64,000 nucleotides of DNA, taken from CBDFHB01 sp965250115. Its GTDB lineage: Bacteria > Acidobacteriota > Vicinamibacteria > Marinacidobacterales > SMYC01. This document shows, piece by piece, positions 26,765 to 35,222 of this stretch (position 1 is the stretch's first letter; every line of letters starts with the position of its first letter). The stretch is from positions 3,596,001 through 3,660,000 of the forward strand of contig CBDFNJ010000002.1 of assembly GCA_965250115.1 (NCBI GenBank), given 5' to 3'. The position numbers and the translations under genes were made by a program. Below the pieces are notes generated by a model, which did no database searches, had not been told where the DNA came from, and worked only from the letters and a program-made list of their open reading frames with translations.

Positions 26765-27497
26765 AACGCTACCTCCTGGTAGGTACTAATATTAGATTCG
26801 AGTGAAATGGGGATAGCGCGTCTTTTCGCGGGCGCACGTCAGGATTGTGAGATGAGAATCCATCATTGAACAGTGAGTGCGCTCCCCGACTTCTCGAAGC
26901 ACCATTCGGTTTCCACTTGGGCCCATCACAGACCGCGAGGCTGTCCCTCGTGCGAGCGAGACTGCGTCGTGCCGAGCACTGTATTTGCGATACGACAATA
27001 ATAGTATTCGATAAGAATCTAGCCCGGGCGAGATTTCAAAGAACTGATCGGCACTCCGTCCGCTGCGAGCAATCGGACCTGACCGCGCCCTCGTGCCTCT
27101 TCGCGGATGGCGCCCGCAGAGATTGTGAGAGAGGCATTCATCGCCAGATGTAGTCGACACACTTGCGCGCTTCGTCATCCTGATGGTAACGAGCTTGACC
27201 TCGCGCGTCTTGGCCGAGCCGTCGGGCTGCTTGCCCGGGCGGTTTATCAACTCCTTTTTGCGCACCGGCACGCCGAGCTTACGAACAAACGCGGGAACGG
27301 GTTCATGGGGCAATGGACACATCCTACGATTATTTATAGCCGTAGGGTGCAAACACGCAAACCCGCTCCACTCGGCCCGGTCCGAACTGCCTCACGCTAG
27401 TGATGTGCGCCCACTTTTTGCCGATGGCTCGCAACCTGACCGTAAAGCGAGCAGACCCATTGTCCTTTTCAACACAGCATTTCGAGGAGGACTGGCC
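26765..27497. other. Long gap with transposase scrap, no intact gene
   Basis: 733 nt between the GlsB gene and the GYD gene. The part 26765-27170 is locally AT-rich (for example TACTAATATTAGATTC, ACAATAATAGTATTCGATAAG) and I see no convincing gene. An ISKra4-like transposase scrap lies at 27175-27310. Between 27335 and 27480 a minus-strand frame ends PGRVERVCVFAPYGYK, which I cannot assign. A good ribosome site for the GYD gene lies at 27483-27490. Confidence 0.5.
27175..27310 (-). pseudogene. ISKra4-like transposase remnant
   Basis: The minus-strand frame encodes LGVPVRKKELINRPGK followed by QPDGSAKTREVKLVTI. This GVPV-x-K-x-E-x2-x-RxGK-x-DGSAKTREVKL pattern is characteristic of the DDE-region start of ISKra4-family transposases as I remember them. 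Only about 45 residues remain. Confidence 0.45.
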
Positions 27498-27821
27498 ATG
27501 CCCAAATATCTCATCGTTGCCAAATATACGGCGGAAGGGGCGAAGGGGATCGTCAAGAGCGGCGGCTCGGCGCGAAAGAAGGTCGTCTCCGACGCCTTGG
27601 AGAAAATCGGCGGCAAGGTCGAAAGCTTCTATTTCGCGCTGGGCGACGAAGACGCCTACTTGATCGTGGACGCGCCCGACAACGTGAGCGCGGTGGCCGC
27701 TTCGATCGCCGCCAACGCCGCTGGTGGTGCCGCCGCCAAGACGGTGGTCTTGCTCACGCCGGAGCAAATGGACGAGGCCGCGAAGAAAGCGGCGGAGTCG
27801 GGCTACACGCCACCGAAGTGA
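27498..27821 (+). CDS. GYD-domain protein
   Basis: A 107-residue ferredoxin-like-fold protein. It matches the GYD family: MPKYLIVAKYTAEGAKGIV, VVSDALEKIGGKVESFYFA with the LGDEDAYLIVDAPD strand that gives the family its name, and AAAKTVVLLTPEQMDEA. Start ATG 27498 is backed by GAGGAGG 8 nt upstream; the longer open frame is not coding. Function is unknown. Confidence 0.9.
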   Translation: MPKYLIVAKYTAEGAKGIVKSGGSARKKVVSDALEKIGGKVESFYFALGDEDAYLIVDAPDNVSAVAASIAANAAGGAAAKTVVLLTPEQMDEAAKKAAESGYTPPK

Positions 27822-27831
27822 GCCCTCACCC

Positions 27832-27868
27832 CTCGTGAGTGCGCGGCCAGAAACGTCGCACTCACGAG
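27832..27868. terminator. Convergent hairpin, probable bidirectional terminator
   Basis: A perfect 12-bp stem, CTCGTGAGTGCG with CGCACTCACGAG, and a 13-nt loop, located between the convergent GYD and 2Fe-2S genes. It lacks a T run on the plus side, so Rho-independent function is uncertain. Confidence 0.5.
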
Positions 27869-27890
27869 CGGCGATCCAAAAAGAATCCCC

Positions 27891-28865
27891 CTAGGCGAGC
27901 CCCATCTTCTTGCGACCCTCGTCGTGCCTTCGCGTCAGCTCGCCGTTCCACGGCGGGATGACGAGAGTGACATCGCCGTGACATTGAGACTGGCAGGCGA
28001 GCCGGATCGCGGGACGCGGGTCGTCCTCGGCGTTGGTCGTGTCGTAGCCGAAATAGGCGAGGCGCTCGTTCTCGAAAGGCGTCATCTCCGACAGGGTCTC
28101 ACGCCCGGAAACGACGCCGACCCAGCAGTAACCACAAGAGCCGACGCGACACTCGACGGGGACGGGACCCGCGACACGCCGGTAGTCGAGCTCACGATAG
28201 TCTCCCTCCGCCTCCCCGCCTGCCATCGCGAGGTCCTGACCGCTGATGGCACGAAACACGGCACCGCGGACTCGCTCGTTCCAACGGACGTCCCAGCGGC
28301 GATTGACCCCACGAAGAAACGTGAACAGCCCGTCGCGGCTCTCCCGTCTGCGGTTCGCCAGAACCCTATCGGGTTTTTTCGGGAGGAGCGGCTCGGCGGC
28401 CGGTCGGTCGACGACGGCCTCGATGGGCTCGATACCCACTTGGCGGAGCAACATGAGCCCTACGGCGCTAATGCCCAGAACGTGCGACGTGTCGACTTTC
28501 GCGTCTTCGGCGACGCGGGAGGCAACGTGGTGGATCGTGTCCCCGAGCGAGCTTCCTTGATGCTCGAAGGTGAGGACGGCTTTCTTCACTCCGGGCCAAT
28601 AGTGCGCCCCGAAGAGGAAGTTGACCGAAGCGTCGACTTGTTTGTCGAGGCGCCACTCGCCCTCGAGGTCCATGAGACGCGCCATCTCCTGCGCGCCCTC
28701 CGCGCTCGACAGGGCCGTCTTCAGGTCCAGAGGCCAGAAGGCGAACCAGATACGCGTCGCCAAACGGTCGACTTCGTGAATGGAAGGCGTAAGCTCATCG
28801 AGCGCATCCGTCCAGGCCTTTTGGGAGTGCCTCTCCAAGAAGCCCAATAGCTGATTTCTTTCCAT
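27891..28865 (-). CDS. Protein with C-terminal 2Fe-2S ferredoxin domain
   Basis: A 324-residue protein with two parts. The N-terminal ~220 residues are helical and unfamiliar (QLLGFLERHSQKAWTDAL, IWFAFWPLDLKTAL). The C-terminal ~100 residues form a plant-type ferredoxin-like domain with CRVGSCGYCWVGVVSG (three cysteines) and a distal RLACQSQCHGDVTLVIP Cys. The cluster would be [2Fe-2S]. ATG 28865 is chosen as the first Met before the conserved start; no strong ribosome site is seen. It is divergent from the AAA ATPase gene with 110 nt between, which holds both promoters. An electron-transfer role is inferred. Confidence 0.75.
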   Translation of the reverse strand: MERNQLLGFLERHSQKAWTDALDELTPSIHEVDRLATRIWFAFWPLDLKTALSSAEGAQEMARLMDLEGEWRLDKQVDASVNFLFGAHYWPGVKKAVLTFEHQGSSLGDTIHHVASRVAEDAKVDTSHVLGISAVGLMLLRQVGIEPIEAVVDRPAAEPLLPKKPDRVLANRRRESRDGLFTFLRGVNRRWDVRWNERVRGAVFRAISGQDLAMAGGEAEGDYRELDYRRVAGPVPVECRVGSCGYCWVGVVSGRETLSEMTPFENERLAYFGYDTTNAEDDPRPAIRLACQSQCHGDVTLVIPPWNGELTRRHDEGRKKMGLA

Positions 28866-28975
28866 GACGGTCACAAGCGATTCCTCGAAAAACGTGACTA
28901 TCCTAGCACGTCCTTTTTGCCGCCACCCTACCGCTGTGCTAGTTTCACTCTGTCCGTCCCCATAAGGAGTTCCCA

Positions 28976-29587
28976 ATGAGCATTAGCATGTACCTCAAGA
29001 TTCTCGCCCATCCCGTGTTCACGAATCTCAACTTCCACATGCCGATGGTCGTGGATCTCTCGCACCCGCTCATCATGCTCAAGGGAGAGAACGGCTCGGG
29101 CAAGTCCACGCTGCTACACTCCATCTTCTACGCGCTCCGCGCGGAAGAAGTGGACGGCTATGTCTACCGGACCGAGCTTCAAGACATCGATCGGGAGAAG
29201 ATTTTTCTCTTCGATGCCGAACAGCACAACCCGAGAAACCAGCTCGAGATGTTCGAGGATCAGCCCGAGATGAAGGAGTTCCTTCAGGTGGCGAGCCACG
29301 GCCAGGTCATGCTCTCGCTCTTCTCCGACAGCTTCCCCAAGCTTCCTGACGGCACCGTGCTCCTGCTCGACGAGCCGGAGATGGCGCTCAGCCAATCGAA
29401 TCAAAGGCGCATCCTGAAGATGTTGATGGAGCTCGTGGACACGAAGCACTTCCGGATCGTGACGGCTACCCACTCTCCGACGCTCCTGGACTCTAAAGAG
29501 ACTTACGTCATAGACTTAGACCGACACGTCAACAAAAACGTCATCCCCGAGGACATGGGCGTCGAGGGGCAAAGCACGCTGCACTGA
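28976..29587 (+). CDS. Small AAA/ABC-type ATPase (COG3910-like)
   Basis: A 203-residue P-loop ATPase: Walker A MLKGENGSGKSTLLHSIF, signature-like region LSLFSDSFPKLPDGT, Walker B VLLLDEPEMALSQ, and H-loop ATHSPTLLDS. It resembles short predicted ATPases related to RecF/Rad50 heads (COG3910). A ribosome site AAGGAG lies 7-8 nt before ATG. No partner nuclease or permease is adjacent; the radical SAM gene follows after 226 nt. Function is unknown. Confidence 0.85.
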   Translation: MSISMYLKILAHPVFTNLNFHMPMVVDLSHPLIMLKGENGSGKSTLLHSIFYALRAEEVDGYVYRTELQDIDREKIFLFDAEQHNPRNQLEMFEDQPEMKEFLQVASHGQVMLSLFSDSFPKLPDGTVLLLDEPEMALSQSNQRRILKMLMELVDTKHFRIVTATHSPTLLDSKETYVIDLDRHVNKNVIPEDMGVEGQSTLH

Positions 29588-29813
29588 GCGTTTCGACTCT
29601 AAACCATTGGACATAAGTGTTTTGCGTATTAGCTCAGAGCGGCCCCTGTTCACGGTCCGTTCAGTGTCGATTTGGGCCCGAACATGGGCAGATTTGGCTA
29701 ATTCGTTGATAATTGTTGGCTTGCTCGGCCCTCGCCCTCTATTCTCCTGACTGGTCTGTTTTCGCGCTCGTCCCGGGAAAGCGCCTTATCAAAACCAACC
29801 TTTGGAGAAGCGC

Positions 29814-31868
29814 ATGCATCATCCACCAGTCAAGTACTTCGAAAAAGCCCTCACCGTGGCGGCGACCGGCGCCTGGCACGTTTTTGAGCGCTTGAACCGG
29901 ATTCGTCCGAACCCGACGTTCACCCCCGCGTGGTCGGACAAGCCGCTGCTCAAGTCCTGGCAAAAGACGAAGCCGACTCTCGGCTGGCCAAGGACGACGG
30001 ACTCGCTCTGCCCGAAGTGCATTCCCGAGGCTCGCGACAAGATTCTCAACGGCGAAGGCGAGCTGAACATGCTCGTCAACGAGAAGGTCGGCGAGATCAA
30101 GGCTCAGGTCATCGAGCGTGACGGCGAGATCTGGATGATCAAAGACTGTCCCATCCATGGGCGCTTCGAAGACATGATGGCCATCGACGTGGCCTTCTTC
30201 AAGCACCTCGAGGACGTCTTCCCGGGCCGCGACATCCGCGCCCACAACGACGAGAAGCTCCACCACCACGGAAGCAGCACCATCAAGCACGGACGCGGCT
30301 CGGTCCTGACGGTGGATCTCACGAACCGCTGCAACATGATGTGCGACCCGTGCTTCATGGACGCCAATCAGGTGGGTTTCGTTCACGAGCTCTCCTGGGA
30401 CGACATCAAGACGCTGCTCGACAACGCCATCACCATCAAGCCACGTCGCCAGATGTCGGTGCAGTTCTCAGGCGGCGAGCCCACGCTCTCGCCATACTTC
30501 CTCGACGCGGTGCGCTACGCGCGGAAGGTCGGCTACATCAGCACCCAGGCGGCGACGAACGGCATCGAGTTTGCCAAGAGCGCTGATTTCGCTCGCGAAG
30601 CGGCCGCAGCAGGACTTCGCTACGCCTATCTGCAGTTCGACGGCATCGGCAATGCCGCGAACTCGCATCGGCACGTCGGGAACCTGTTCGAGGTCAAGAT
30701 CCAGGCCATCGAGAACCTCTACAACAACGGGGTCGATATCGTGCCCGTGACGACGCTGATCAACGGAGTCAATAACGAGCAGGTTGGCTCGCTGATTCGC
30801 TTCGCGCTGGACAACCCCAAGAAGATTCCGTTTCTCTCGTTCCAACCGGTGTCCTTCACGGGGCGTGACGAGGCGGTGACGCCAGAGCGTCGCTTCGCGC
30901 AGCGCTATACGCTGTCGCACCTGGCGCTCGACGTGAAGAACCAGACGGGCCTCGGCGAGCCGACGCGCGACTGGTTCCCCATCTCGTTCCTCGGAACCTT
31001 CTCGGACTGGGCCGACCTCGTGCACGGACCGGGCCGGGACTGGGGCCAGTTCAACTGCGGTTGCCATCCCAACTGCGGTGTCGGCATGGCCGTCATGGTG
31101 GACAAGGAAACGAAAGAGTCCGCACCGGTCACCTCGTTCCTGAACGGAGATCAATTGGCCAATGACGTGAAGAAGATCAACGACGCCGCGCGGGGCCACT
31201 TCCTGTCCTCGGTGGGCATGGCCCTCGCCGTCATGCGGAACTACAACCCGTTCAGAGCTCCGACCCACTTCACGCTGAAGGCGATGCTCGAGAAGTTCGA
31301 CAAAACCTACGGCGTCACCGGCCGCGACTACGGCAGGGTGACCCCGGACCGGACCTTCGCGGATATCGAGAAGCGACGCCAGGATCGCTGGAACTTCCTC
31401 TTCATCGCGGGTATGTGGTTCCAGGACCTCTTCAACTACGACTTCCGCCGCACCGAGCAATGCATCATTCCCTACGCGACCCAGGAGGGTGAAATTTCCT
31501 TCTGCGCGTATAACACCGGCATCGGGTGGCGACAGATCGTCGAGAAGATGCACATGTCGGCATCGCTCAACAAGTGGTACGAGGAGCGCGGCCGCCATCT
31601 GATCTACGCAGGCAACAAGGAAGTGAACCTATCGACAATAGACCACTCCTTGATCCTGAGAGACGACGACGTCCAAAAGGGCGTCCAGACGGATCTCGAC
31701 GAAAAGGGCATCGCGAAGACCGCTCGCGACGAGATGCGACAAGCCCGCGACGCGAAGAGCGTCGAGCGCACGCCCGAGGACGCTCGCATGGAGAAGCTCT
31801 ATCGCGAGCAGATGCTCAACGAGCAGCCTCCCGAGGAAAAGGCCCCGACCATCCAGATCGAAGTCTGA
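29814..31868 (+). CDS. Large radical SAM protein, COG1964/Tes-like
   Basis: A 684-residue radical SAM enzyme. An N-terminal Cys-rich module (SLCPKC at residues 65-69, then KDCPIHGRF near 112) precedes the radical SAM core with CNMMCDPC (Cys 173, 177, 180) and FSGGEPTLSPYF. Further Cys groups occur at CGCHPNCGVG (about residue 400) and EQCIIPYATQEG...SFCAYNTG near 570-590. This N-terminal C-x2-C...CPxHGxF plus CxxxCxxC arrangement is that of COG1964, which includes MJ0619-like tetraether/membrane-spanning lipid synthases. A coupling of lipid tails is therefore possible, but other COG1964 members have unknown reactions. Start ATG with GGAG 7 nt upstream. A strong terminator follows. Confidence 0.75.
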   Translation: MHHPPVKYFEKALTVAATGAWHVFERLNRIRPNPTFTPAWSDKPLLKSWQKTKPTLGWPRTTDSLCPKCIPEARDKILNGEGELNMLVNEKVGEIKAQVIERDGEIWMIKDCPIHGRFEDMMAIDVAFFKHLEDVFPGRDIRAHNDEKLHHHGSSTIKHGRGSVLTVDLTNRCNMMCDPCFMDANQVGFVHELSWDDIKTLLDNAITIKPRRQMSVQFSGGEPTLSPYFLDAVRYARKVGYISTQAATNGIEFAKSADFAREAAAAGLRYAYLQFDGIGNAANSHRHVGNLFEVKIQAIENLYNNGVDIVPVTTLINGVNNEQVGSLIRFALDNPKKIPFLSFQPVSFTGRDEAVTPERRFAQRYTLSHLALDVKNQTGLGEPTRDWFPISFLGTFSDWADLVHGPGRDWGQFNCGCHPNCGVGMAVMVDKETKESAPVTSFLNGDQLANDVKKINDAARGHFLSSVGMALAVMRNYNPFRAPTHFTLKAMLEKFDKTYGVTGRDYGRVTPDRTFADIEKRRQDRWNFLFIAGMWFQDLFNYDFRRTEQCIIPYATQEGEISFCAYNTGIGWRQIVEKMHMSASLNKWYEERGRHLIYAGNKEVNLSTIDHSLILRDDDVQKGVQTDLDEKGIAKTARDEMRQARDAKSVERTPEDARMEKLYREQMLNEQPPEEKAPTIQIEV

Positions 31869-31892
31869 TTCTCAGAAACCAAAGCTTCTGTG

Positions 31893-31924
31893 AAAAAGCC
31901 CGCCCCAACCGGGGCGGGCTTTTT
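31893..31924 (+). terminator. Rho-independent terminator after the radical SAM gene
   Basis: Stem of 9 bp, GCCCGCCCC with GGGGCGGGC, loop AACC, flanked by AAAAA and followed by TTTTT. The A and T tracts on both sides make it suitable for both this gene and the convergent FAH-family gene. Confidence 0.92.
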
Positions 31925-31957
31925 CATTCGAGGGCGGCTCGTGCAATCGACGCCCCC

Positions 31958-32818
31958 TTACCTATGGGACGCCACCACGTTCTGACGCTGGCGACCAAGC
32001 CCCTTGATGCCCGATTCCACAACGTTGCCAGGCTTCAAGAATTTCGGTGGGCGGCGACCGAGGCCGACGCCCGCGGGGGTTCCCGTGCTGATGATATCGC
32101 CGGGAAGTAAAGTCATGAACTGGCTCACGTAGCTGATGAGCTGGTGAACGCCATAAATCATGTTGCCGGTCGAGCTGTCCTGCATGACCTTGCCGTTCAC
32201 GGTGAGGAACATTCTCAGGTCGTGAACGTTTCCCGCTTCATCGGGCGTCACGAGAAAGGGACCGAGCGGCGCGAAGCCATCGGCGCTCTTGCCCTTGATC
32301 CATTGTCCCTGCCGCTCGAGTTGAAAGGACCTCTCCGAATAGTCGTTCACGACGATATAGCCGGCGACGTAGTCGAGCGCTCGCGAAGCGGGGACAGCGC
32401 TGAGGCGTGCCCCGATCACGACCCCGAGCTCGATCTCCCAATCAACTTTGCTCGCTCCTCTCGGAATCGCTAGATCGTCGAAGGGCCCCGCGATCGACGA
32501 GCTCGCTTTCATGAAGAGCACGGGCTCGGGCGGGATCTCCATCTTCGCCTCTCTCGCGTGGTCGCGATAGTTGAGACCGATGCAGACGATCTTGCTGGGC
32601 CGAACAATGGGAGGGCCGACGCGAACTGACTCCGGATTCACCTTCGGTTGCGAGCTGGCGAAAGTCGCCGCCCATCGACGCAAACGCCGAAGACCACGAC
32701 TGCCGAAGAAGTCTTCATCGTAGTCCTCGCCAAAAATGGAAGCGTCGATCCAGGTGCCGTCTTTGAGCACCATGCCGGGCTTCTCCTTGCCCGGGTCACC
32801 AAAGCGAATAAGCCTCAT
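31958..32818 (-). CDS. Fumarylacetoacetate hydrolase family protein
   Basis: A 286-residue FAH-superfamily enzyme, a metal-dependent C-C hydrolase, decarboxylase or isomerase. Features: KIVCIGLNYRDHAREAKME, the metal-binding WEIELGVVIGARL (Glu pair), YIVVNDYSERSFQLER, GQWIKGKSADGFAPLGPF, and LLPGDIISTGTPAGVG near the end. It resembles ureidoglycolate lyase and 2-hydroxyhepta-2,4-dienedioate isomerase subgroups; which one cannot be decided from sequence alone. It is a single gene, convergent with the radical SAM gene. Confidence 0.9.
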   Translation of the reverse strand: MRLIRFGDPGKEKPGMVLKDGTWIDASIFGEDYDEDFFGSRGLRRLRRWAATFASSQPKVNPESVRVGPPIVRPSKIVCIGLNYRDHAREAKMEIPPEPVLFMKASSSIAGPFDDLAIPRGASKVDWEIELGVVIGARLSAVPASRALDYVAGYIVVNDYSERSFQLERQGQWIKGKSADGFAPLGPFLVTPDEAGNVHDLRMFLTVNGKVMQDSSTGNMIYGVHQLISYVSQFMTLLPGDIISTGTPAGVGLGRRPPKFLKPGNVVESGIKGLGRQRQNVVASHR

Positions 32819-33284
32819 TTCATCCTCTCAGTTTGAACCCAGCCATTGGGACCGAAGAGATGATAGTCGACCGAGCGCCAGGAGTGAAACGACACTCCCG
32901 AGCTCGGTACCGGATCGGAGAGGTCGGAAGAAACGCGATCGTCGAGCCTCGAGGTTCAATGAGAGATGGCACTCGAATCTGTCGATGGGACTTTGTTGAC
33001 TTCTCGAGTCGCACACGACTATGCTTTCGCTTCGATCTATGACACTCAGCTCCCCGCGCCGACGACGCTCACCGTCGTTCTCAACTGGTACGAAGAGCTC
33101 ACCACCCGCCTACCGACGGAATAGCTAGAGAGAGTTCGCGTCCAACAGATGTGGCGGGGTATCGACACCGGCCGGCCTCGGTGGCGCCGCTCGAAGGCAG
33201 TCGGTAGAATTCAAGTAGTCACCTTAAAAACCAGTTTAGCTGTCCAGCCCTCTGGGCTGCGCCAAAAGAGGAGGGCTTTGGCTC
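32819..33284. other. Gap with a C-terminal gene scrap and a hairpin
   Basis: 466 nt without an intact gene. A scrap of a kinase/TolB-type gene lies at 33017-33124. Near 33246-33276 the sequence AGCCCTC...GAGGGCT can form a hairpin (7 bp) just before the ankyrin gene start, which might be a terminator of a lost gene. No clear promoter is seen. Confidence 0.4.
33017..33124 (+). pseudogene. C-terminal tail of a TolB/protein-kinase-like gene
   Basis: Plus-strand frame reads DYAFASIYDTQLPAP and then TVVLNWYEELTTRLPTE before a TAG. A VVLNWF/YEELK-R-P tail is common at the ends of Acidobacteriota protein kinases with TolB-like beta-propellers as I remember them. Nothing upstream in the frame supports a full gene. 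Confidence 0.35.
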
Positions 33285-35207
33285 ATGCGAATGCATGTCG
33301 TCACCGGCAACCGCAACATGTACTTGAAGGACAGCAAGGGGCGGCGCTACGACCACCTCGCTACCGAGGGCGCATCCAAGAACGGAGGTCAGCTCGACGA
33401 GGCTCATCCCATCCTCCGGGGAGCCTTCGTTTTCCGGGACGTCCGACCCGAGGAGAGGACGTTCTCCTTTCACGACGACGATCAGCATTTGTCGATTACC
33501 GGAATCACTTTGTCTCCCCACTCGCGGACCGATTGGGAAACTAGCCTCGCGCTCCTCGGACACTTGACCCAGTCCCGGGTTATCCAAATCGAATACGGTC
33601 TCGGCGACGGAACCCGTGAGCAGTACCGGCTCACCCGAGCCGCCGAAGGCTTTCGCGTCGAGGGTGCATCGAACACCGTCTTACCTTCATCGGATGTCGC
33701 GTCCTTCCTTTCGACGCTCACCGAGTCGCCACTCCTCGAGAGGAAATACGTGCGGCGCCAACGGGCAGACGATCGCCCCAGGGTCTACGTCGAGCTCTCG
33801 ACTCCCGAGGGAAACGTAGCGTTCGGCTCGCAAAGCCTCTCGACCCGGACGTGGGTCGCGGAGATAAATGACACGAGCTACATGATTCCAGACGACACGC
33901 CGACGCGCGCTCTCGGCGAGCTCGAACCCTTGCTCGGTCGCGATCCCGCATCACGCGCCTTGAAGCTCCTAACACCCTACGTCGGTGCGGAACGCGCTTC
34001 TCAGGTATGGACCCGGATAGAAACGCGATTGGGTCCCGAAAAAGGATGCAGCGTCGCGCTCAGGGTGGCGGAGCTTCTCGACGGTTCGACCGATTCTGAC
34101 GACGTCTGGACGGAGCTGGATGACTTTCTAGAGCCCCGGCCCGCTCCACGCGATACACCAGAGAAGAAGGCGACGGGCGATGTTTCACGCGGCGACGACA
34201 CCCGGCTGGTAGAGGCCGCGAGAAGCGGTGACGTCGAGATGCTTCAGAGTCTGTTGAGAGAGAGCGTCGCGCTGGAGACTGAGAGCGCCGACGGGAGCAC
34301 GGCTCTCCTCGCCGCGGTCGCCTCGAGCCACACTGAGGCGGTCCGCGTTCTTCTGGCCGCGGGTGCCGACATGAAGGCACGCAGTCGGACGGGAGAGACG
34401 GCCCTGACGCTCGCGGCGGCGGCGAATCGATTCGAGATCGTCGACGCACTCCTCGTGGGGGGAGCGGAGATCGACGTGAAGGGACGCTATCGGATGACCC
34501 CGCTCATGCTCGCGTCGCAGAACGGGCATGGCCAAACCGTCGCCGCGCTTCTCGACGCCGGCGCTGCCCCGAATGCGCGGAGCCTCGACGGGGACACGGG
34601 CCTCGGTCTCGCGGCGGCAGGTCAACACACGGCCGTCGTTCGGCTGCTCCTCGGTGCAGGTGCTGACCCGAATCTCGCCGAGTCGGGAAAGGAGACGCCT
34701 CTAATGAAGGCCAGGAACCCGGCCATCGCACGAGCCTTGCTGAGAGCAGGGGCCCGAGTGAACGCCTCTGATGACCGAGGCCTCACCGCGCTGATGATGG
34801 TCGTGGCCGGCAACGATGCGCGGAGCCCCCGGCGGAGCGGGGCCGTCGATGTCTTCGGCACTGTGAGAGCGCTCTTGGCAGCGGGAGCCGACGTCGGCGC
34901 GCGCGACACCGCAAAGCGGACGGCGCTCATCTGGGCAACGAAGGGCCGGCCGGGCGGCACGACCAACCCCGCGATTCTACCTCCGCTAATCGAAGCCGGC
35001 TCGGACGTCGACGCCCGGGACCAAGAAGACGCGACTCCTCTTTTCTACGCCCTCGTACGCGGCGACGAGGAGGGCGCCCGTACGCTCGTGGACGCCGGTG
35101 CCGACGTCAACGCGAGAGTGGGCAACCTGTCACCTATGGACGTCGCCCTCCGATTTGGCCACTCGGAGATCGCAGCGCTTCTGCTTCGGGCCGGAGGACG
35201 GAAGTAG
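33285..35207 (+). CDS. Ankyrin-repeat protein
   Basis: A 640-residue protein. Residues 1-300 form a beta-rich region without a recognised family (AFVFRDVRPEERTFSFHD, TWVAEINDTSYMIPDD). From residue about 305 to the end there are roughly nine ankyrin repeats, for example GSTALLAAVASSHTEAVR, GETALTLAAAANRFEIVD, and ATPLFYALVRGDEEGAR. It lacks a signal peptide at this start (ATG 33285), and no strong ribosome site precedes it, so the true N-terminus may be broken or lie elsewhere. Ankyrin arrays bind partner proteins; no partner is evident here. Confidence 0.75.
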   Translation: MRMHVVTGNRNMYLKDSKGRRYDHLATEGASKNGGQLDEAHPILRGAFVFRDVRPEERTFSFHDDDQHLSITGITLSPHSRTDWETSLALLGHLTQSRVIQIEYGLGDGTREQYRLTRAAEGFRVEGASNTVLPSSDVASFLSTLTESPLLERKYVRRQRADDRPRVYVELSTPEGNVAFGSQSLSTRTWVAEINDTSYMIPDDTPTRALGELEPLLGRDPASRALKLLTPYVGAERASQVWTRIETRLGPEKGCSVALRVAELLDGSTDSDDVWTELDDFLEPRPAPRDTPEKKATGDVSRGDDTRLVEAARSGDVEMLQSLLRESVALETESADGSTALLAAVASSHTEAVRVLLAAGADMKARSRTGETALTLAAAANRFEIVDALLVGGAEIDVKGRYRMTPLMLASQNGHGQTVAALLDAGAAPNARSLDGDTGLGLAAAGQHTAVVRLLLGAGADPNLAESGKETPLMKARNPAIARALLRAGARVNASDDRGLTALMMVVAGNDARSPRRSGAVDVFGTVRALLAAGADVGARDTAKRTALIWATKGRPGGTTNPAILPPLIEAGSDVDARDQEDATPLFYALVRGDEEGARTLVDAGADVNARVGNLSPMDVALRFGHSEIAALLLRAGGRK

Positions 35208-35222
35208 GCCCTGACAAGTCGA

